A stretch of DNA of 64,000 nucleotides, taken from JAUSIF01 sp040901465 (GTDB lineage: Bacteria; Pseudomonadota; Alphaproteobacteria; Rhizobiales; Xanthobacteraceae). The DNA is taken from assembly GCA_040901465.1 (NCBI GenBank), contig JBBDYN010000020.1, positions 94,962 to 158,961 on the forward strand, given 5' to 3'. Below the pieces are notes generated by a model that was given only the letters and a program-made list of their open reading frames with translations, ran no database searches and was not told the DNA's origin. A program made the translations under genes and the position numbers. Of the stretch, positions 50,766-59,108 are shown in pieces (position 1 is the first letter of the stretch; every line of letters starts with the position of its first letter).

Positions 50766-51566
50766 TTATTCCTTCTTGCCTTTCTCGGGCTTGGCTGCGC
50801 CCTTGGCTGGAGCAGCGCCCTTGGCCGGCGCGGCGCTTTCCGCCGGCGCGGCGCCTTCCACCGGAGCGGCACCTTCGACCGGAGCCGGGGCGCCCTCGAC
50901 GCCCTCGGCAGCGGGAACGATGCCGGCCTCGGCGGCGGCAGCAGCCGCGGCGGCCTCCTCCTCGGCCTTCTGCTTCGCCAGCAACTGCTCTTCGATGTAG
51001 CCCGAGGACGACACGACGGTTGCGACGGTGAAGTCGCGATCGCGGATCACCGGCCGGATGCCTTCCGGCAATTGGATCTTGGAAATGTGCAGCGAGTTGC
51101 CGATCTCGAGGCCGGTGAGGTCCGCCGTGATGTTCTCCGGGATCGACTCTGCCGGGCAATAGAACTCGATCGTGTGGCGCACGATGTTGAGCGTGCCGCC
51201 GCGCTTGATGCCCGGTGCAGCCTCATGATTGATGAAGCGAACGGGCACGTGCACGCGCACGACGGAGCCGACGCCGAGGCGCTGGAAGTCTACGTGGATC
51301 GGCCGATCCTTCACCGGGTCGAGCTGGTAGGCGCGCGGAATCACGCGATGCTTCGCGCCATCGACCTCGATCTCGTAGACGGTGGTCAGGAAGTGGCCGG
51401 CATAAATGCGACGGGTGACCTCGGCGACGTCGAGCGAAATCGGGAGCGGCGGCTTTTTCTCGCCGTAGATCACGCCCGGCACGCGGCCGGTACGGCGAGT
51501 TGCGCGGGCGGCCCCCTTGCCGACCTGCGGACGCGCAGTCGCCTTGATCTCTTGGGTCGCGGTCAT
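50766..51566 (-). CDS. rplY: Large ribosomal subunit protein bL25 (Ctc form)
   Basis: 5S rRNA-binding ribosomal protein with a general-stress Ctc domain, 266 residues. The N-terminal L25 part has GKGAARATRRTGRVPGVIYG, and the C-terminal domain has HVPVRFINHEAAPGIKRGG. The last ~65 residues are a low-complexity Ala/Pro/Gly/Lys tail of GAAP-type repeats ending EKGKKE, longer than in most bL25 proteins. A sigma-70-type promoter lies about 60-90 bp upstream. Confidence 0.96.
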   Translation of the reverse strand: MTATQEIKATARPQVGKGAARATRRTGRVPGVIYGEKKPPLPISLDVAEVTRRIYAGHFLTTVYEIEVDGAKHRVIPRAYQLDPVKDRPIHVDFQRLGVGSVVRVHVPVRFINHEAAPGIKRGGTLNIVRHTIEFYCPAESIPENITADLTGLEIGNSLHISKIQLPEGIRPVIRDRDFTVATVVSSSGYIEEQLLAKQKAEEEAAAAAAAAEAGIVPAAEGVEGAPAPVEGAAPVEGAAPAESAAPAKGAAPAKGAAKPEKGKKE

Positions 51567-51628
51567 GACGAATTCCTCTTGGATGGCCGCGGCGTGCCTC
51601 CAGGGGTGCGGAAGGCCGCGGGCGCGTC

Positions 51629-51657
51629 TCTATAACCGCAGACCGGGGCCGAGGCAA
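51629..51657 (-). promoter_or_regulatory. Sigma-70-type promoter for rplY-pth-ychF
   Basis: Reading the minus strand, TTGCCT (51657-51652) and TATAGA (51634-51629) are separated by 17 bp, about 63 bp before the rplY start. It is the only good match in the gap to the FkbM gene, and would serve the operon downstream. Confidence 0.5.
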
Positions 51658-51682
51658 ATAGGTGGAACCAGCGGAAACGCGG

Positions 51683-52528
51683 CTATTTTCCGCGCTTGCG
51701 CCTGGCCGGGCGTTGGGCCCCGGTCCGGGTGCGCGGGCCGGGCTTGCGCTGTTTCGAGCGCAGGGCCGCAAGCTCGGCGCGGAGTTTCGTGATCTTCGCC
51801 TCATACGGCCGGACCGACGCCGCATGGGTGAGGCGGTCGGCGATGCCGGGCGGAAAATAAAAGTGTCGGGCGAGGTCCTTGTGTTCCTCGGCGACGAAAA
51901 AAGCGTTCAGACCATCGCGGTAGGCGAGCAGATAGGCGAGGGGCTCGAGAAACTTCGCGTAGTCCGCGGTGCGGTCCGGCACCTCGAAAAAGCGGTCGAC
52001 CATGTTGATGGTCACGGGCAGCCGGGACTCGGCGAGGATCAGCTTTGGTCGGTGGCGATCGAGTCCGGCGCCGGCGAGCACCGACAACTCGGTGCCCTCC
52101 ACGTCGATGCTGAGAAAATCGATCGCCTTGCCGTGTGCGTGCTCATCGAGAACGGAGGCGAGGCGGCGCAGCGGTGTCTTGTGCTCGATGACCTTGAGAC
52201 CATGCTTCGCGTGCTGGGCGGCGATGTCGGGATCAGTCGTCGAGTAACCGTGCCATTGTCCGACCTCAAAGAAGGTGATCGTGCCGTCGCTGTCGCCGGC
52301 GGCGAGATGCAGATTGAGATCGCGCGGACGGCGCTTCTTCAGGCGCGTGAAATTGGAAACGAGCGGTTCGATATTGATGCCGCTCCAGCCGCGATCGTAG
52401 AAGACGCGCGTCACATTATCGATGTCGGGATCGTTTGCGCCCACGTCGACGTAGAACCCGCGCGGACCCGGAAAGCAGCGGGCCAGCATCACGTCCTCGA
52501 AGTTCTGGGCGTAGCTCGTGATCGCCAT
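51683..52528 (-). CDS. FkbM family methyltransferase
   Basis: Methyltransferase of 281 residues. It opens MAITSYAQNFEDVMLARCFP and has GFYVDVGANDPDIDNVTRVF (motif I) and FLSIDVEGTELSVLAGAGLD, which are FkbM hallmarks. Such enzymes methylate hydroxyl groups of sugars or polyketides. The C-terminus is a basic Arg/Lys-rich tail (KQRKPGPRTRTGAQRPARRK). ATG 52528 is the start; further upstream the frame does not fit the family. Substrate unknown. Confidence 0.88.
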   Translation of the reverse strand: MAITSYAQNFEDVMLARCFPGPRGFYVDVGANDPDIDNVTRVFYDRGWSGINIEPLVSNFTRLKKRRPRDLNLHLAAGDSDGTITFFEVGQWHGYSTTDPDIAAQHAKHGLKVIEHKTPLRRLASVLDEHAHGKAIDFLSIDVEGTELSVLAGAGLDRHRPKLILAESRLPVTINMVDRFFEVPDRTADYAKFLEPLAYLLAYRDGLNAFFVAEEHKDLARHFYFPPGIADRLTHAASVRPYEAKITKLRAELAALRSKQRKPGPRTRTGAQRPARRKRGK

Positions 52529-52587
52529 GATCCATTCCCACCGTCGCGCCGGGCGAGAATAGATGGCGAAGGCCTTCGTGCGAAAGA

Positions 52588-53289
52588 TCAAAACTTGCGG
52601 ATGACGCCGCCGCGAACCGCCGCCGGCGCCTGCTTCACGTCCGTCCGGTCCGGCACAAAGGTCTGTTCGGCGGCGATGAAGCCTTCGGCGGGCCCGAACT
52701 TGTGCCGGTATTCGACGCGGGTCTTGCGCTCGTCGGATGGGGCCAACTCAAGGCTCGCACCGATCTTGCCACCGGCCAGCCAGTCGGGGAGCTGATAGGC
52801 GCTGCCGAACGTGGTGCTCTCCTGCGCGGCGGGCCGCGAACCGTCGGCTTGGGTCACGCCGAACTTTTGCGTCCCGAAAAGCTCCCATTGTCCCTCGGCG
52901 TACAGGACCTGGCCTTTGACCTCGCCTGCGCCGCCGGCAGCGCCGCCGAGGGCATTCGGATCGGGCACCGGGGGGATGATCGAAGTCGTTGCCTTATTTG
53001 TGGTGACGTTGGTTCCGACCTCATACTTGAGCGAGCCGTCGGAATATTTCACGCCCGTCGGCACCTTCTGCTTCGCATCGGGCGGCGGCACGCTGGAAGG
53101 CAGCCGATAGCTCGTGGCCATGGATTCCGGTGCGAGCAGGTTCGGCGCGCCGTTCGGGAACAGGGCGGCAAGGGCCGCGGGATCTGGCTCGACGGCGAGG
53201 TCCGGTTCCACGGCTTGAGGTGCCTCCGATTGCGCGAAAGCGGGCGCGGAGAGGGCGAGCAGAAGAACTGCGAGCGAGGTTTGGCGCAT
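52588..53289 (-). CDS. Exported hypothetical protein
   Basis: Protein of 233 residues with a clear Sec signal (MRQTSLAVLLLALSAPAFAQ). The mature part is Pro/Ala-rich at first, then a beta-rich region with VEYRHKFGPAEGFIAAEQTF near the C-terminus, suggesting a periplasmic or outer-membrane-facing protein. I do not recognise the family. ATG 53289 is chosen because it begins the signal peptide. It is located between the FkbM and threonine aldolase genes, all on the minus strand. Confidence 0.75.
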   Translation of the reverse strand: MRQTSLAVLLLALSAPAFAQSEAPQAVEPDLAVEPDPAALAALFPNGAPNLLAPESMATSYRLPSSVPPPDAKQKVPTGVKYSDGSLKYEVGTNVTTNKATTSIIPPVPDPNALGGAAGGAGEVKGQVLYAEGQWELFGTQKFGVTQADGSRPAAQESTTFGSAYQLPDWLAGGKIGASLELAPSDERKTRVEYRHKFGPAEGFIAAEQTFVPDRTDVKQAPAAVRGGVIRKF

Positions 53290-53376
53290 TTCGTATCGCG
53301 GAACCGGAATTGTGGCGTCGATTGGGGGCGACGGCGGCCGTGTGCCACCCAATCGTGGAATGATGATGGCGAAAGA

Positions 53377-54429
53377 TTAATTTCCGGCTGCGGCCGCCAG
53401 AAATTTTTCAATGTCGGCGTCGGTGGTGGCGAAAGACGTCACGAGTCTGACGATGCGGTGGCCCTGCGCGATCATGGTTCCCGGCGGCAGGAACTCGCTC
53501 TGCCATGGTGCATGGGTCGCGCCCGCAGCCTTGAGGCGACGATCGTGTTCCGGGGACAGCACGATGAACGCCTCATTCGCCTCGACGGGCCAGACCGGCT
53601 TCAGGCCGATCTCAGTGAGCCCTTTGGCGAGCCGGGCCGCAGCCGCATTAGCGTGGCGGGCGAGTTCGAGCCAGAGATCGTCGCGCAGGAAGGCATCGAA
53701 CTGCGCCGCAATATAGCGCTGCTTGGAGATGAGCTGTCCGCCGCGCTTGCGGCGGGACGGCATGCCTTGGGCGCGCTTCGGATCGAAGAAGATAACGGCC
53801 TCCGCCGCGAGCGCGCCGCACTTGGTGGCGCCGAAGGAAAGCACGTCCACGCCCGCCTTCCAGGTCGCTTCCGCGGGCGTGTCGCCCAGGCTGACCAGCG
53901 CATTTGCGAGGCGCGCGCCGTCCATATGCACCGCAAGCCCGCGCTTGTGGGCGATATCCGCGAGCGCGCGCACTTCGGCGTTGCGATAAACGGTGCCGAA
54001 TTCCGTCGACTGGCTCAGCGAAAGCACGCCCGGGATCACGCTGTGCGGCACGCCTCGACCACGCGCGAGCGCGGCACGGATCGTGTCGGGCGCCAACTTG
54101 CCGTTCGCACCCGGTAGATTGTTCAGCTTCAGCCCGCCTCCGAAGAACTCCGGCGCGCCTGCCTCATCGGTCGCGAGGTGCGATTCCGCGTGGCAGAGCA
54201 CCGAATTCCACGGCTGGCAGCAATGGGCGACGGCCAGTGCATTCGCGGCGGTCCCGGTGGCGACGAGGAACGTCGCAACCTCGCGCTCAAACAATTCCGA
54301 CATGCGCCGCTCGACCGCACGGGTCCAATCGTCGTTGCCGTATGCCGGGGAGAAGCCGGTGTTGGCTCGCGCGAGCGCCTGAAGAATTTCCGGCGCGACG
54401 GGGGCCGCGTTGTCGCTGGCGAAGTACAT
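53377..54429 (-). CDS. ltaE: Low-specificity L-threonine aldolase (PLP-dependent)
   Basis: Fold-type I PLP enzyme of 350 residues in the beta-eliminating lyase family. It begins MYFASDNAAPVAPEILQALA, has the HMDGARLANALVSLG segment and the Schiff-base Lys in LSFGATKCGA. It would split L-threonine or allo-threonine to glycine and acetaldehyde. The gene starts 84 bp after prs. Closely related beta-hydroxyaspartate or phenylserine aldolases share these motifs, so the substrate range is not certain. Confidence 0.88.
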   Translation of the reverse strand: MYFASDNAAPVAPEILQALARANTGFSPAYGNDDWTRAVERRMSELFEREVATFLVATGTAANALAVAHCCQPWNSVLCHAESHLATDEAGAPEFFGGGLKLNNLPGANGKLAPDTIRAALARGRGVPHSVIPGVLSLSQSTEFGTVYRNAEVRALADIAHKRGLAVHMDGARLANALVSLGDTPAEATWKAGVDVLSFGATKCGALAAEAVIFFDPKRAQGMPSRRKRGGQLISKQRYIAAQFDAFLRDDLWLELARHANAAAARLAKGLTEIGLKPVWPVEANEAFIVLSPEHDRRLKAAGATHAPWQSEFLPPGTMIAQGHRIVRLVTSFATTDADIEKFLAAAAGN

Positions 54430-54475
54430 GAAGGAACCAAGTCCACCCGCGCCGGACCCTCGCTTCGCTCGGCGG

Positions 54476-54499
54476 CCCGGGCGGCGCGCCTCGCCCGGG
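54476..54499 (-). terminator. GC-rich stem-loop after prs
   Basis: CCCGGGCG (54476-54483) and CGCCCGGG (54492-54499) form a perfect 8-bp stem with an 8-nt loop, beginning 15 bp after the prs stop on the minus strand. No T-run follows, so it may be a weak or Rho-assisted terminator, or a repeat. Confidence 0.35.
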
Positions 54500-54513
54500 A
54501 CGACAAGCCAAAT

Positions 54514-55470
54514 CTAGTCGAACAGGCTCGACACGCTTTCCTCGGAGGCGGTGCGGCCGATCGCTTCGCCCATCAGACTCGCAATCGAGAGCACGCGCAT
54601 GTTGCGCGCGACGCGCACGGCTTCGGTCGGCTGGATCGAGTCGGTGATCACGAGTTCCTTGAGCTTGCTTGCGGTGATACGCGCGACCGCGCCGCCGGAG
54701 AGCACCCCGTGGGTGATATAGGCATAGACGTCCTTGGCGCCCTTTTCGAGCAGCGCATCGGCGGCGTTCACGAGCGTGCCGCCGGAATCGACGATGTCGT
54801 CCACAAGCAAGCAGGTTTGGCCCGCGACCTCGCCGATCACGTTCATCACTTCGGATTCGTTCGGGCGCTCGCGCCGCTTGTCGATGATGGCGAGCGGCGC
54901 GTCGATGCGCTTGGCTAAACCGCGCGCGCGCGTAACGCCGCCGACGTCGGGCGAGACCACCGTAATCGTCTTGAGGTCGAAGCGTTCCTTGATGTCGCGC
55001 ACCATGAGGGGCGAGGCATAAAGATTGTCGGTCGGAATATCGAAGAAACCCTGGATCTGGCCGGCGTGCAGGTCGATCGTGAGCACTCGGTTCGCCCCGG
55101 CGTGCGAGATGAGGTTCGCGACCAACTTTGCGGATATGGGCGTGCGCGGCCCTACTTTGCGGTCCTGGCGCGCGTAGCCGAAGTAGGGGATCACCGCCGT
55201 AACCCGGCGCGCCGACGCGCGGCGCAGGGCGTCGGTGATGATCAGCAATTCCATCAAGTGGTCGTTGGCGGGGAACGAGGTCGACTGGATCACGAACACG
55301 TCGCGGCCGCGCACGTTCTCCTCGATCTCGACGAACACTTCCATGTCGGCGAAGCGCCGTACGACGGCCTTGGTGAGGGGAGTCTCAAGATAGGCCCCGA
55401 TCGCCTCGGCGAGCGCCCGGTTGGAATTGCCCGCGACCAGCTTGATGTTTCCGTTATTGCGGGCCCGCAT
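54514..55470 (-). CDS. prs: Ribose-phosphate pyrophosphokinase
   Basis: Makes PRPP from ribose-5-phosphate and ATP for nucleotides, His and Trp. The protein has 318 residues. The PRPP loop is CLLVDDIVDSGGTL. FGYARQDRKVGPRTPISAKL and VVSPDVGGVTRARGLAKRID are family motifs, and DLHAGQIQGFF marks the metal-binding region. Its product is the substrate of the apt gene nearby. Confidence 0.97.
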   Translation of the reverse strand: MRARNNGNIKLVAGNSNRALAEAIGAYLETPLTKAVVRRFADMEVFVEIEENVRGRDVFVIQSTSFPANDHLMELLIITDALRRASARRVTAVIPYFGYARQDRKVGPRTPISAKLVANLISHAGANRVLTIDLHAGQIQGFFDIPTDNLYASPLMVRDIKERFDLKTITVVSPDVGGVTRARGLAKRIDAPLAIIDKRRERPNESEVMNVIGEVAGQTCLLVDDIVDSGGTLVNAADALLEKGAKDVYAYITHGVLSGGAVARITASKLKELVITDSIQPTEAVRVARNMRVLSIASLMGEAIGRTASEESVSSLFD

Positions 55471-55603
55471 GGACGCATTCCCCTGGGCGGCAAGCCGCCC
55501 GCCATTGAGGGGATGTCAGTAGCGGTGCGGGTCCGACCTGTAAATATGAAGAAATGCCCGTCCCACGCCTTTTTCCGCGGCTGTGGTGAAGCATCAAACG
55601 ATT

Positions 55604-55630
55604 GAGCCCAGGCCCCCCAGGCCGGGGCTC
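55604..55630 (-). terminator. Stem-loop downstream of peroxiredoxin gene
   Basis: GAGCCC (55604-55609) pairs with GGGCTC (55625-55630), and GGCC (55611-55614) with GGCC (55620-55623), with one A-G mismatch and a 5-nt loop. It follows the peroxiredoxin stop (55657) on the minus strand by 27 bp. Only a weak T-rich stretch follows. Confidence 0.4.
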
Positions 55631-55656
55631 GCTTACACCCCCGCGGGTAAGCCGGA

Positions 55657-56319
55657 TCAGGCGCGCGGCTGCGGCACGATGCGGATATACGGTCGCGGCG
55701 ACTTCCATCCCTGCGGATAGATTTTCTTTGCGTCGTCGTCGGACACCGACCCGGCGATGATCACGTCCTCCCCGCGCTTCCAGTTCACCGGCGTCGCGAC
55801 CTTGTGCTTGGCGGTGAGTTGGAGGCTGTCGATGACGCGCAGCACCTCGTCGAAGTTGCGGCCCGTGGTCATCGGATAGACGAGGATCAGTTTGATCTTC
55901 TTGTCCGGTCCGATGACGAACACGTTGCGGACGGTCTGATTGTCCGCCGGCGTGCGCTTGGAAGCGTCGCCGTTCGCGCTCGCGGGCAGCATGCCCCAGA
56001 GCTTCGCGATCGTGAGCTCGGGATCGCCGATCATCGGATAGTTCGGCGCATGTCCCTGCGTCTCCTCGATGTCGTCCGCCCATTTCTCGTGCTTGTCCAC
56101 CGGATCGACGGAGAGGCCGATGATCTTGACGTTGCGCTTGTCGAACTCGGGCTTGATGCGGGCCATGTAGCCGAGCTCGGTGGTGCAGACCGGCGTGAAA
56201 TCCTTGGGGTGCGAAAACAGCACGGCCCACTTGTCGCCGATCCAGTCGTGGAACTTGACCTTTCCTTCGGTGGCCTGCGCCTCGAAGTCGGGCGCCATGT
56301 CTCCCAGGCTCAAAGCCAT
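55657..56319 (-). CDS. 1-Cys (Prx6-type) peroxiredoxin
   Basis: Thiol peroxidase of 220 residues that reduces hydrogen peroxide or alkyl hydroperoxides. The peroxidatic Cys is in HPKDFTPVCTTELG, the Prx6 form of PxxxT/SxxC. The extended C-terminal dimerisation domain (VATPVNWKRGEDVIIAGSV) is typical of Prx6. It is downstream of the rhodanese gene, same strand, 82 bp apart, and both could belong to a sulfur/oxidant defence unit. Confidence 0.93.
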   Translation of the reverse strand: MALSLGDMAPDFEAQATEGKVKFHDWIGDKWAVLFSHPKDFTPVCTTELGYMARIKPEFDKRNVKIIGLSVDPVDKHEKWADDIEETQGHAPNYPMIGDPELTIAKLWGMLPASANGDASKRTPADNQTVRNVFVIGPDKKIKLILVYPMTTGRNFDEVLRVIDSLQLTAKHKVATPVNWKRGEDVIIAGSVSDDDAKKIYPQGWKSPRPYIRIVPQPRA

Positions 56320-56401
56320 TTTCGTCTTCCCTCTCGGTTGAATTGGCGGGCTGTCTTATCGAGCAAGCAGCCCGCATGATTGTCCGTTCAAGCGCTTCGC
56401 T

Positions 56402-57328
56402 CTACTTGCCCTGCCAGACGGTGCCGGCGAGATTCACGACCGGTACGCCGACCGCGTTGCCGTACTCGGTCCAGGAGCCGTCATAGTTCTTCACGCTGTA
56501 GCCGAGGATTTTCGCCAGCGCGAACCAGGTGTGACTGGAACGCTCGCCGATGCGGCAATACGTGATGATCGGCGCTTTGCCGTCGACGCCGACGTCGGCG
56601 TAAAGCTTCTGAAGCTGGTCCTTGGTAAGAAATTTTCCCGTCGCCGGATCGACCGCGCGGCTCCACGGCACGTTCTTGGCGCCCGGCACGTGGCCGGCAC
56701 GCACCGACAGTTCCTTCGAGCCTTCCGGTGCGAACAGCTTGCCGGAGAATTCATCGGGACCGCGGATGTCGAGGATCGCGGCCTTGGTCTTGCCTTCCAC
56801 CACGGCGAGCACGTCGGCGAGACGCGCGCGCAACGCCGTCTTGGGCGCCGGGAGTTCAATCTTCGACTTCGTATAGCTTGGCGCCTTGTTGTCCAGCGGC
56901 AGGCCCTTTGCTTCCCAATACTTGCGGCCGCCGTCGAGGAGCTTCGCGTCAACGCCGTACATGGCAAAGACCCAGGCGCCCCAGGCCGCGAACCAGTTGT
57001 TGTTGTCGCCGTAGAGCACGACGGTCGTATCCCTGGTCACGCCCGCGTTTTCCAGCATGGCCTTGAAGTTCTCGCGGCTCACGAGGTCGCGCTTGACCGT
57101 GTCGACAAGCTCGGAATGCCACCGAATGTTAACGGCGCCCGGCACGTGGCCGCGTTCGTAGACGCCGGGATCGACGCTCACTTCGAAGACGCGCAGGTTG
57201 GGATTATTGAGATTTACGGACAACCACTCGGCGTCGACCACCGGGCCCTGCTGGGCCGCGGCCGCCGCGGTGAGCGCAAGCGCCAGGCCGAAGCCCGCGA
57301 GCGTGCGCGTGACGTGCGAAATCGCCAT
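56402..57328 (-). CDS. Exported thiosulfate/3-mercaptopyruvate sulfurtransferase (tandem rhodanese)
   Basis: Two-domain rhodanese of 308 residues with a signal peptide (about 1-26, ending AAAAAQ), hence periplasmic. The N-terminal domain is inactive: the loop reads VLYGDNNNWFAAW with no Cys. The C-terminal domain has the active-site loop TYCRIGERSSHTWFA with the catalytic Cys. HVPGAVNIRW and HVPGAKNVPWS are the CH2A-type motifs. It transfers sulfur to cyanide or another thiophile. It is divergent from a LysR gene. Confidence 0.93.
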   Translation of the reverse strand: MAISHVTRTLAGFGLALALTAAAAAQQGPVVDAEWLSVNLNNPNLRVFEVSVDPGVYERGHVPGAVNIRWHSELVDTVKRDLVSRENFKAMLENAGVTRDTTVVLYGDNNNWFAAWGAWVFAMYGVDAKLLDGGRKYWEAKGLPLDNKAPSYTKSKIELPAPKTALRARLADVLAVVEGKTKAAILDIRGPDEFSGKLFAPEGSKELSVRAGHVPGAKNVPWSRAVDPATGKFLTKDQLQKLYADVGVDGKAPIITYCRIGERSSHTWFALAKILGYSVKNYDGSWTEYGNAVGVPVVNLAGTVWQGK

Positions 57329-57392
57329 CGTTTTCTCCTGTGATGGGCGGAATTTTTATGCGGTGAACATCTGCCGTTTCGGGATACCGTCC

Positions 57393-57439
57393 GTCCAATG
57401 CATAATTTTTCTGGACTTTGATGCCGTCCAGGCATAATT
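57393..57439. promoter_or_regulatory. Direct repeats with internal dyad, candidate LysR site
   Basis: GTCCAATGCATAATT (57393-57407) and GTCCAGGCATAATT (57426-57439) are near-identical direct repeats, 33 bp apart (about three helical turns). CTGGAC (57411-57416) and GTCCAG (57426-57431) form a dyad around TTTGATGCC. It sits in the divergent gap between the rhodanese (start 57328) and LysR (start 57445) genes. LysR proteins typically bind such multi-site regions. Confidence 0.55.
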
Positions 57440-57444
57440 GGCCC

Positions 57445-58428
57445 ATGGACCTACGCCGCCTAAAGACCTTCGTTACCGTTGCCGAACACGGCACGGTCTC
57501 GAAAGCTGCGAGTCTGCTGCACATCACGCAGCCGGCGCTGTCGCGGCAGATCAGCGGCCTTGAGCAGGAGCTCGGCTTCAAGCTGTTCGGCCGGGTGGGC
57601 CGCCGGCTGGTGCTGACCACGCAGGGTCAGCAGATGGTGGGCGATTGCCGCGATCTTCTCGCCCGCGCGGGCGCGCTGGCCGAGCGCGCTCAGGCGTTGC
57701 GTCAGGGCGAGATCAAGGTGATGCGGATCGTGGCTTCGGCGCTCACCATCGAAGGCCTGTTTTCCTCGTTTCTGAACGGCAAATCGGAGTGCGGCCACGG
57801 CATCAAAGTGAGCCTGATTGAGGCCGACGCCGGCGAACATCTTGGCATGCTGGAACGCGGCGAGGCGGATTTGTCCGTCAATGTCATCAACAACCTGCGA
57901 GTGGACAACGACCTGTTCGGAACCTACCTGCTGCCGCAATTCCACGTGCTTGCGGCCTGCGCACCATCGTACGAGATCGATGAGACCGATACGATCGACG
58001 TCTGCAAGGTCGTGCGGCATCCGTTGTTGCTGCTGAGTCCGACCTTTGCGACACGCGCGATTTTCGACGCGGCGTGCCGACTCTCGGGTGCACAGCCGAA
58101 TGTGCTGGTTGAGAGTATTGGAGTGCATGGGTTGCTTGCGCTGGCCGAGGCCGGGCAGGGAATCGCGATCATTCCCTCTATTTTGCGAACAGATCGGCGG
58201 TCCCTGCGCACCATGCGCGTGACGCAGCGGCGGCAACCGTTGCAGATTTCGCTTGCCGTGATCTGGGACCGGCGGCGAATGCTGGCCGAACACGCGGGGG
58301 CCTGCGGCGAAATACTGACGAAGCACGTGCGCGAGACGTTCCCGCCGGCGGCGTCCGGTAACGGACAGGCCGAGCCACGTCGAGAAGTCGGCGTGCGCCG
58401 GGTAACCGCGCGCGTGGCCGCGCGATAA
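57445..58428 (+). CDS. LysR family transcriptional regulator
   Basis: Regulator of 327 residues. The HTH is residues ~1-60 (DLRRLKTFVTVAEHGTVSKA, then ASLLHITQPALSRQISGLEQ), and the effector-binding domain is ~90-300. ATG 57445 (MDLRRLKTF) is the natural start; nine extra codons upstream overlap the operator. It diverges from the rhodanese/peroxiredoxin unit, which it may control. The C-terminal ~40 residues are Arg-rich and not conserved. Inducer unknown. Confidence 0.92.
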   Translation: MDLRRLKTFVTVAEHGTVSKAASLLHITQPALSRQISGLEQELGFKLFGRVGRRLVLTTQGQQMVGDCRDLLARAGALAERAQALRQGEIKVMRIVASALTIEGLFSSFLNGKSECGHGIKVSLIEADAGEHLGMLERGEADLSVNVINNLRVDNDLFGTYLLPQFHVLAACAPSYEIDETDTIDVCKVVRHPLLLLSPTFATRAIFDAACRLSGAQPNVLVESIGVHGLLALAEAGQGIAIIPSILRTDRRSLRTMRVTQRRQPLQISLAVIWDRRRMLAEHAGACGEILTKHVRETFPPAASGNGQAEPRREVGVRRVTARVAAR

Positions 58429-58429
58429 A

Positions 58430-59008
58430 CTAAAGCTGTGGGTCGGCGAAGGCGACGGCGGGGCCGGCGGGTTGCGGCTCGACGGATGGTGCCGGGGCGG
58501 AGGGCAGCGGCCCGAGGCGCGCGACCAGTTCGTCGAAGCCCTTGGCGGCGACGCGCAGCAGCAGGGCGTCGTCACATTGCGCCCAAACGTCATTGCGGGG
58601 AATGCCGAGCGCCTCCTCGCCGGAAAGGCGGAAGGCGCGGTTCTGGCTTGCGTCGAATACTTCCCAGACCCATGACAGCCTCGCCTGCTTCTTTTTCTTC
58701 TCCACGAGCGTCGCGAGATAGGCGCGCACGCGATAGGTGGCCGGGCCGTTGTGGGTGACGACGGGCAGCTCGCGGCGCTCGGCCTCTGCGGACAGCGCAG
58801 CCACGAGGCGGTCGAACACCGGCTTGGGCGGGCCGTCGACGGATTCGAACGCGATTGTTTTCATGCCGGCGGGCGGAATCGAGCCGGTCACCGTCTGGTC
58901 GCTGTTGGCGCAACCCGCGAGTAGCAGCGCGGCAATGATGACAAGAGACGAGCGGCGGCGCGGCCATGAATGGCCGAACGCCCGGCGTACTCGGTGCCGA
59001 AGCCGCAT
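58430..59008 (-). CDS. Lipoprotein, unassigned
   Basis: Protein of 192 residues. A basic N-terminus precedes a hydrophobic stretch ending at the lipobox LLAGC (Cys ~33), so it is a predicted lipoprotein. The body has YRVRAYLATLVEKKKKQARL, LSWVWEVFDASQNRAFRLSG and QCDDALLLRVAAKGFDEL, and a Pro-rich C-terminus. I do not recognise the family; it resembles alphaproteobacterial hypothetical lipoproteins. Convergent with the LysR gene. Confidence 0.78.
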   Translation of the reverse strand: MRLRHRVRRAFGHSWPRRRSSLVIIAALLLAGCANSDQTVTGSIPPAGMKTIAFESVDGPPKPVFDRLVAALSAEAERRELPVVTHNGPATYRVRAYLATLVEKKKKQARLSWVWEVFDASQNRAFRLSGEEALGIPRNDVWAQCDDALLLRVAAKGFDELVARLGPLPSAPAPSVEPQPAGPAVAFADPQL

Positions 59009-59108
59009 TTAACGCTCCCCGCCAGACGCGCCGCGTGTCACCCGCTTGGGGGCCGCAACGTCGCCGATGGGATTGTCGTAGTCGGAATTCGGCGCGGGGT
59101 CCAGCCGA

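Noticed and set aside
48495..51635. Plus-strand open frame of 1046 codons
   Set aside because: It is antisense to the MaoC pair, ychF, pth and rplY, all of which have clear family motifs. Composition is Arg/Ala/Gly-rich as expected of a shadow frame.
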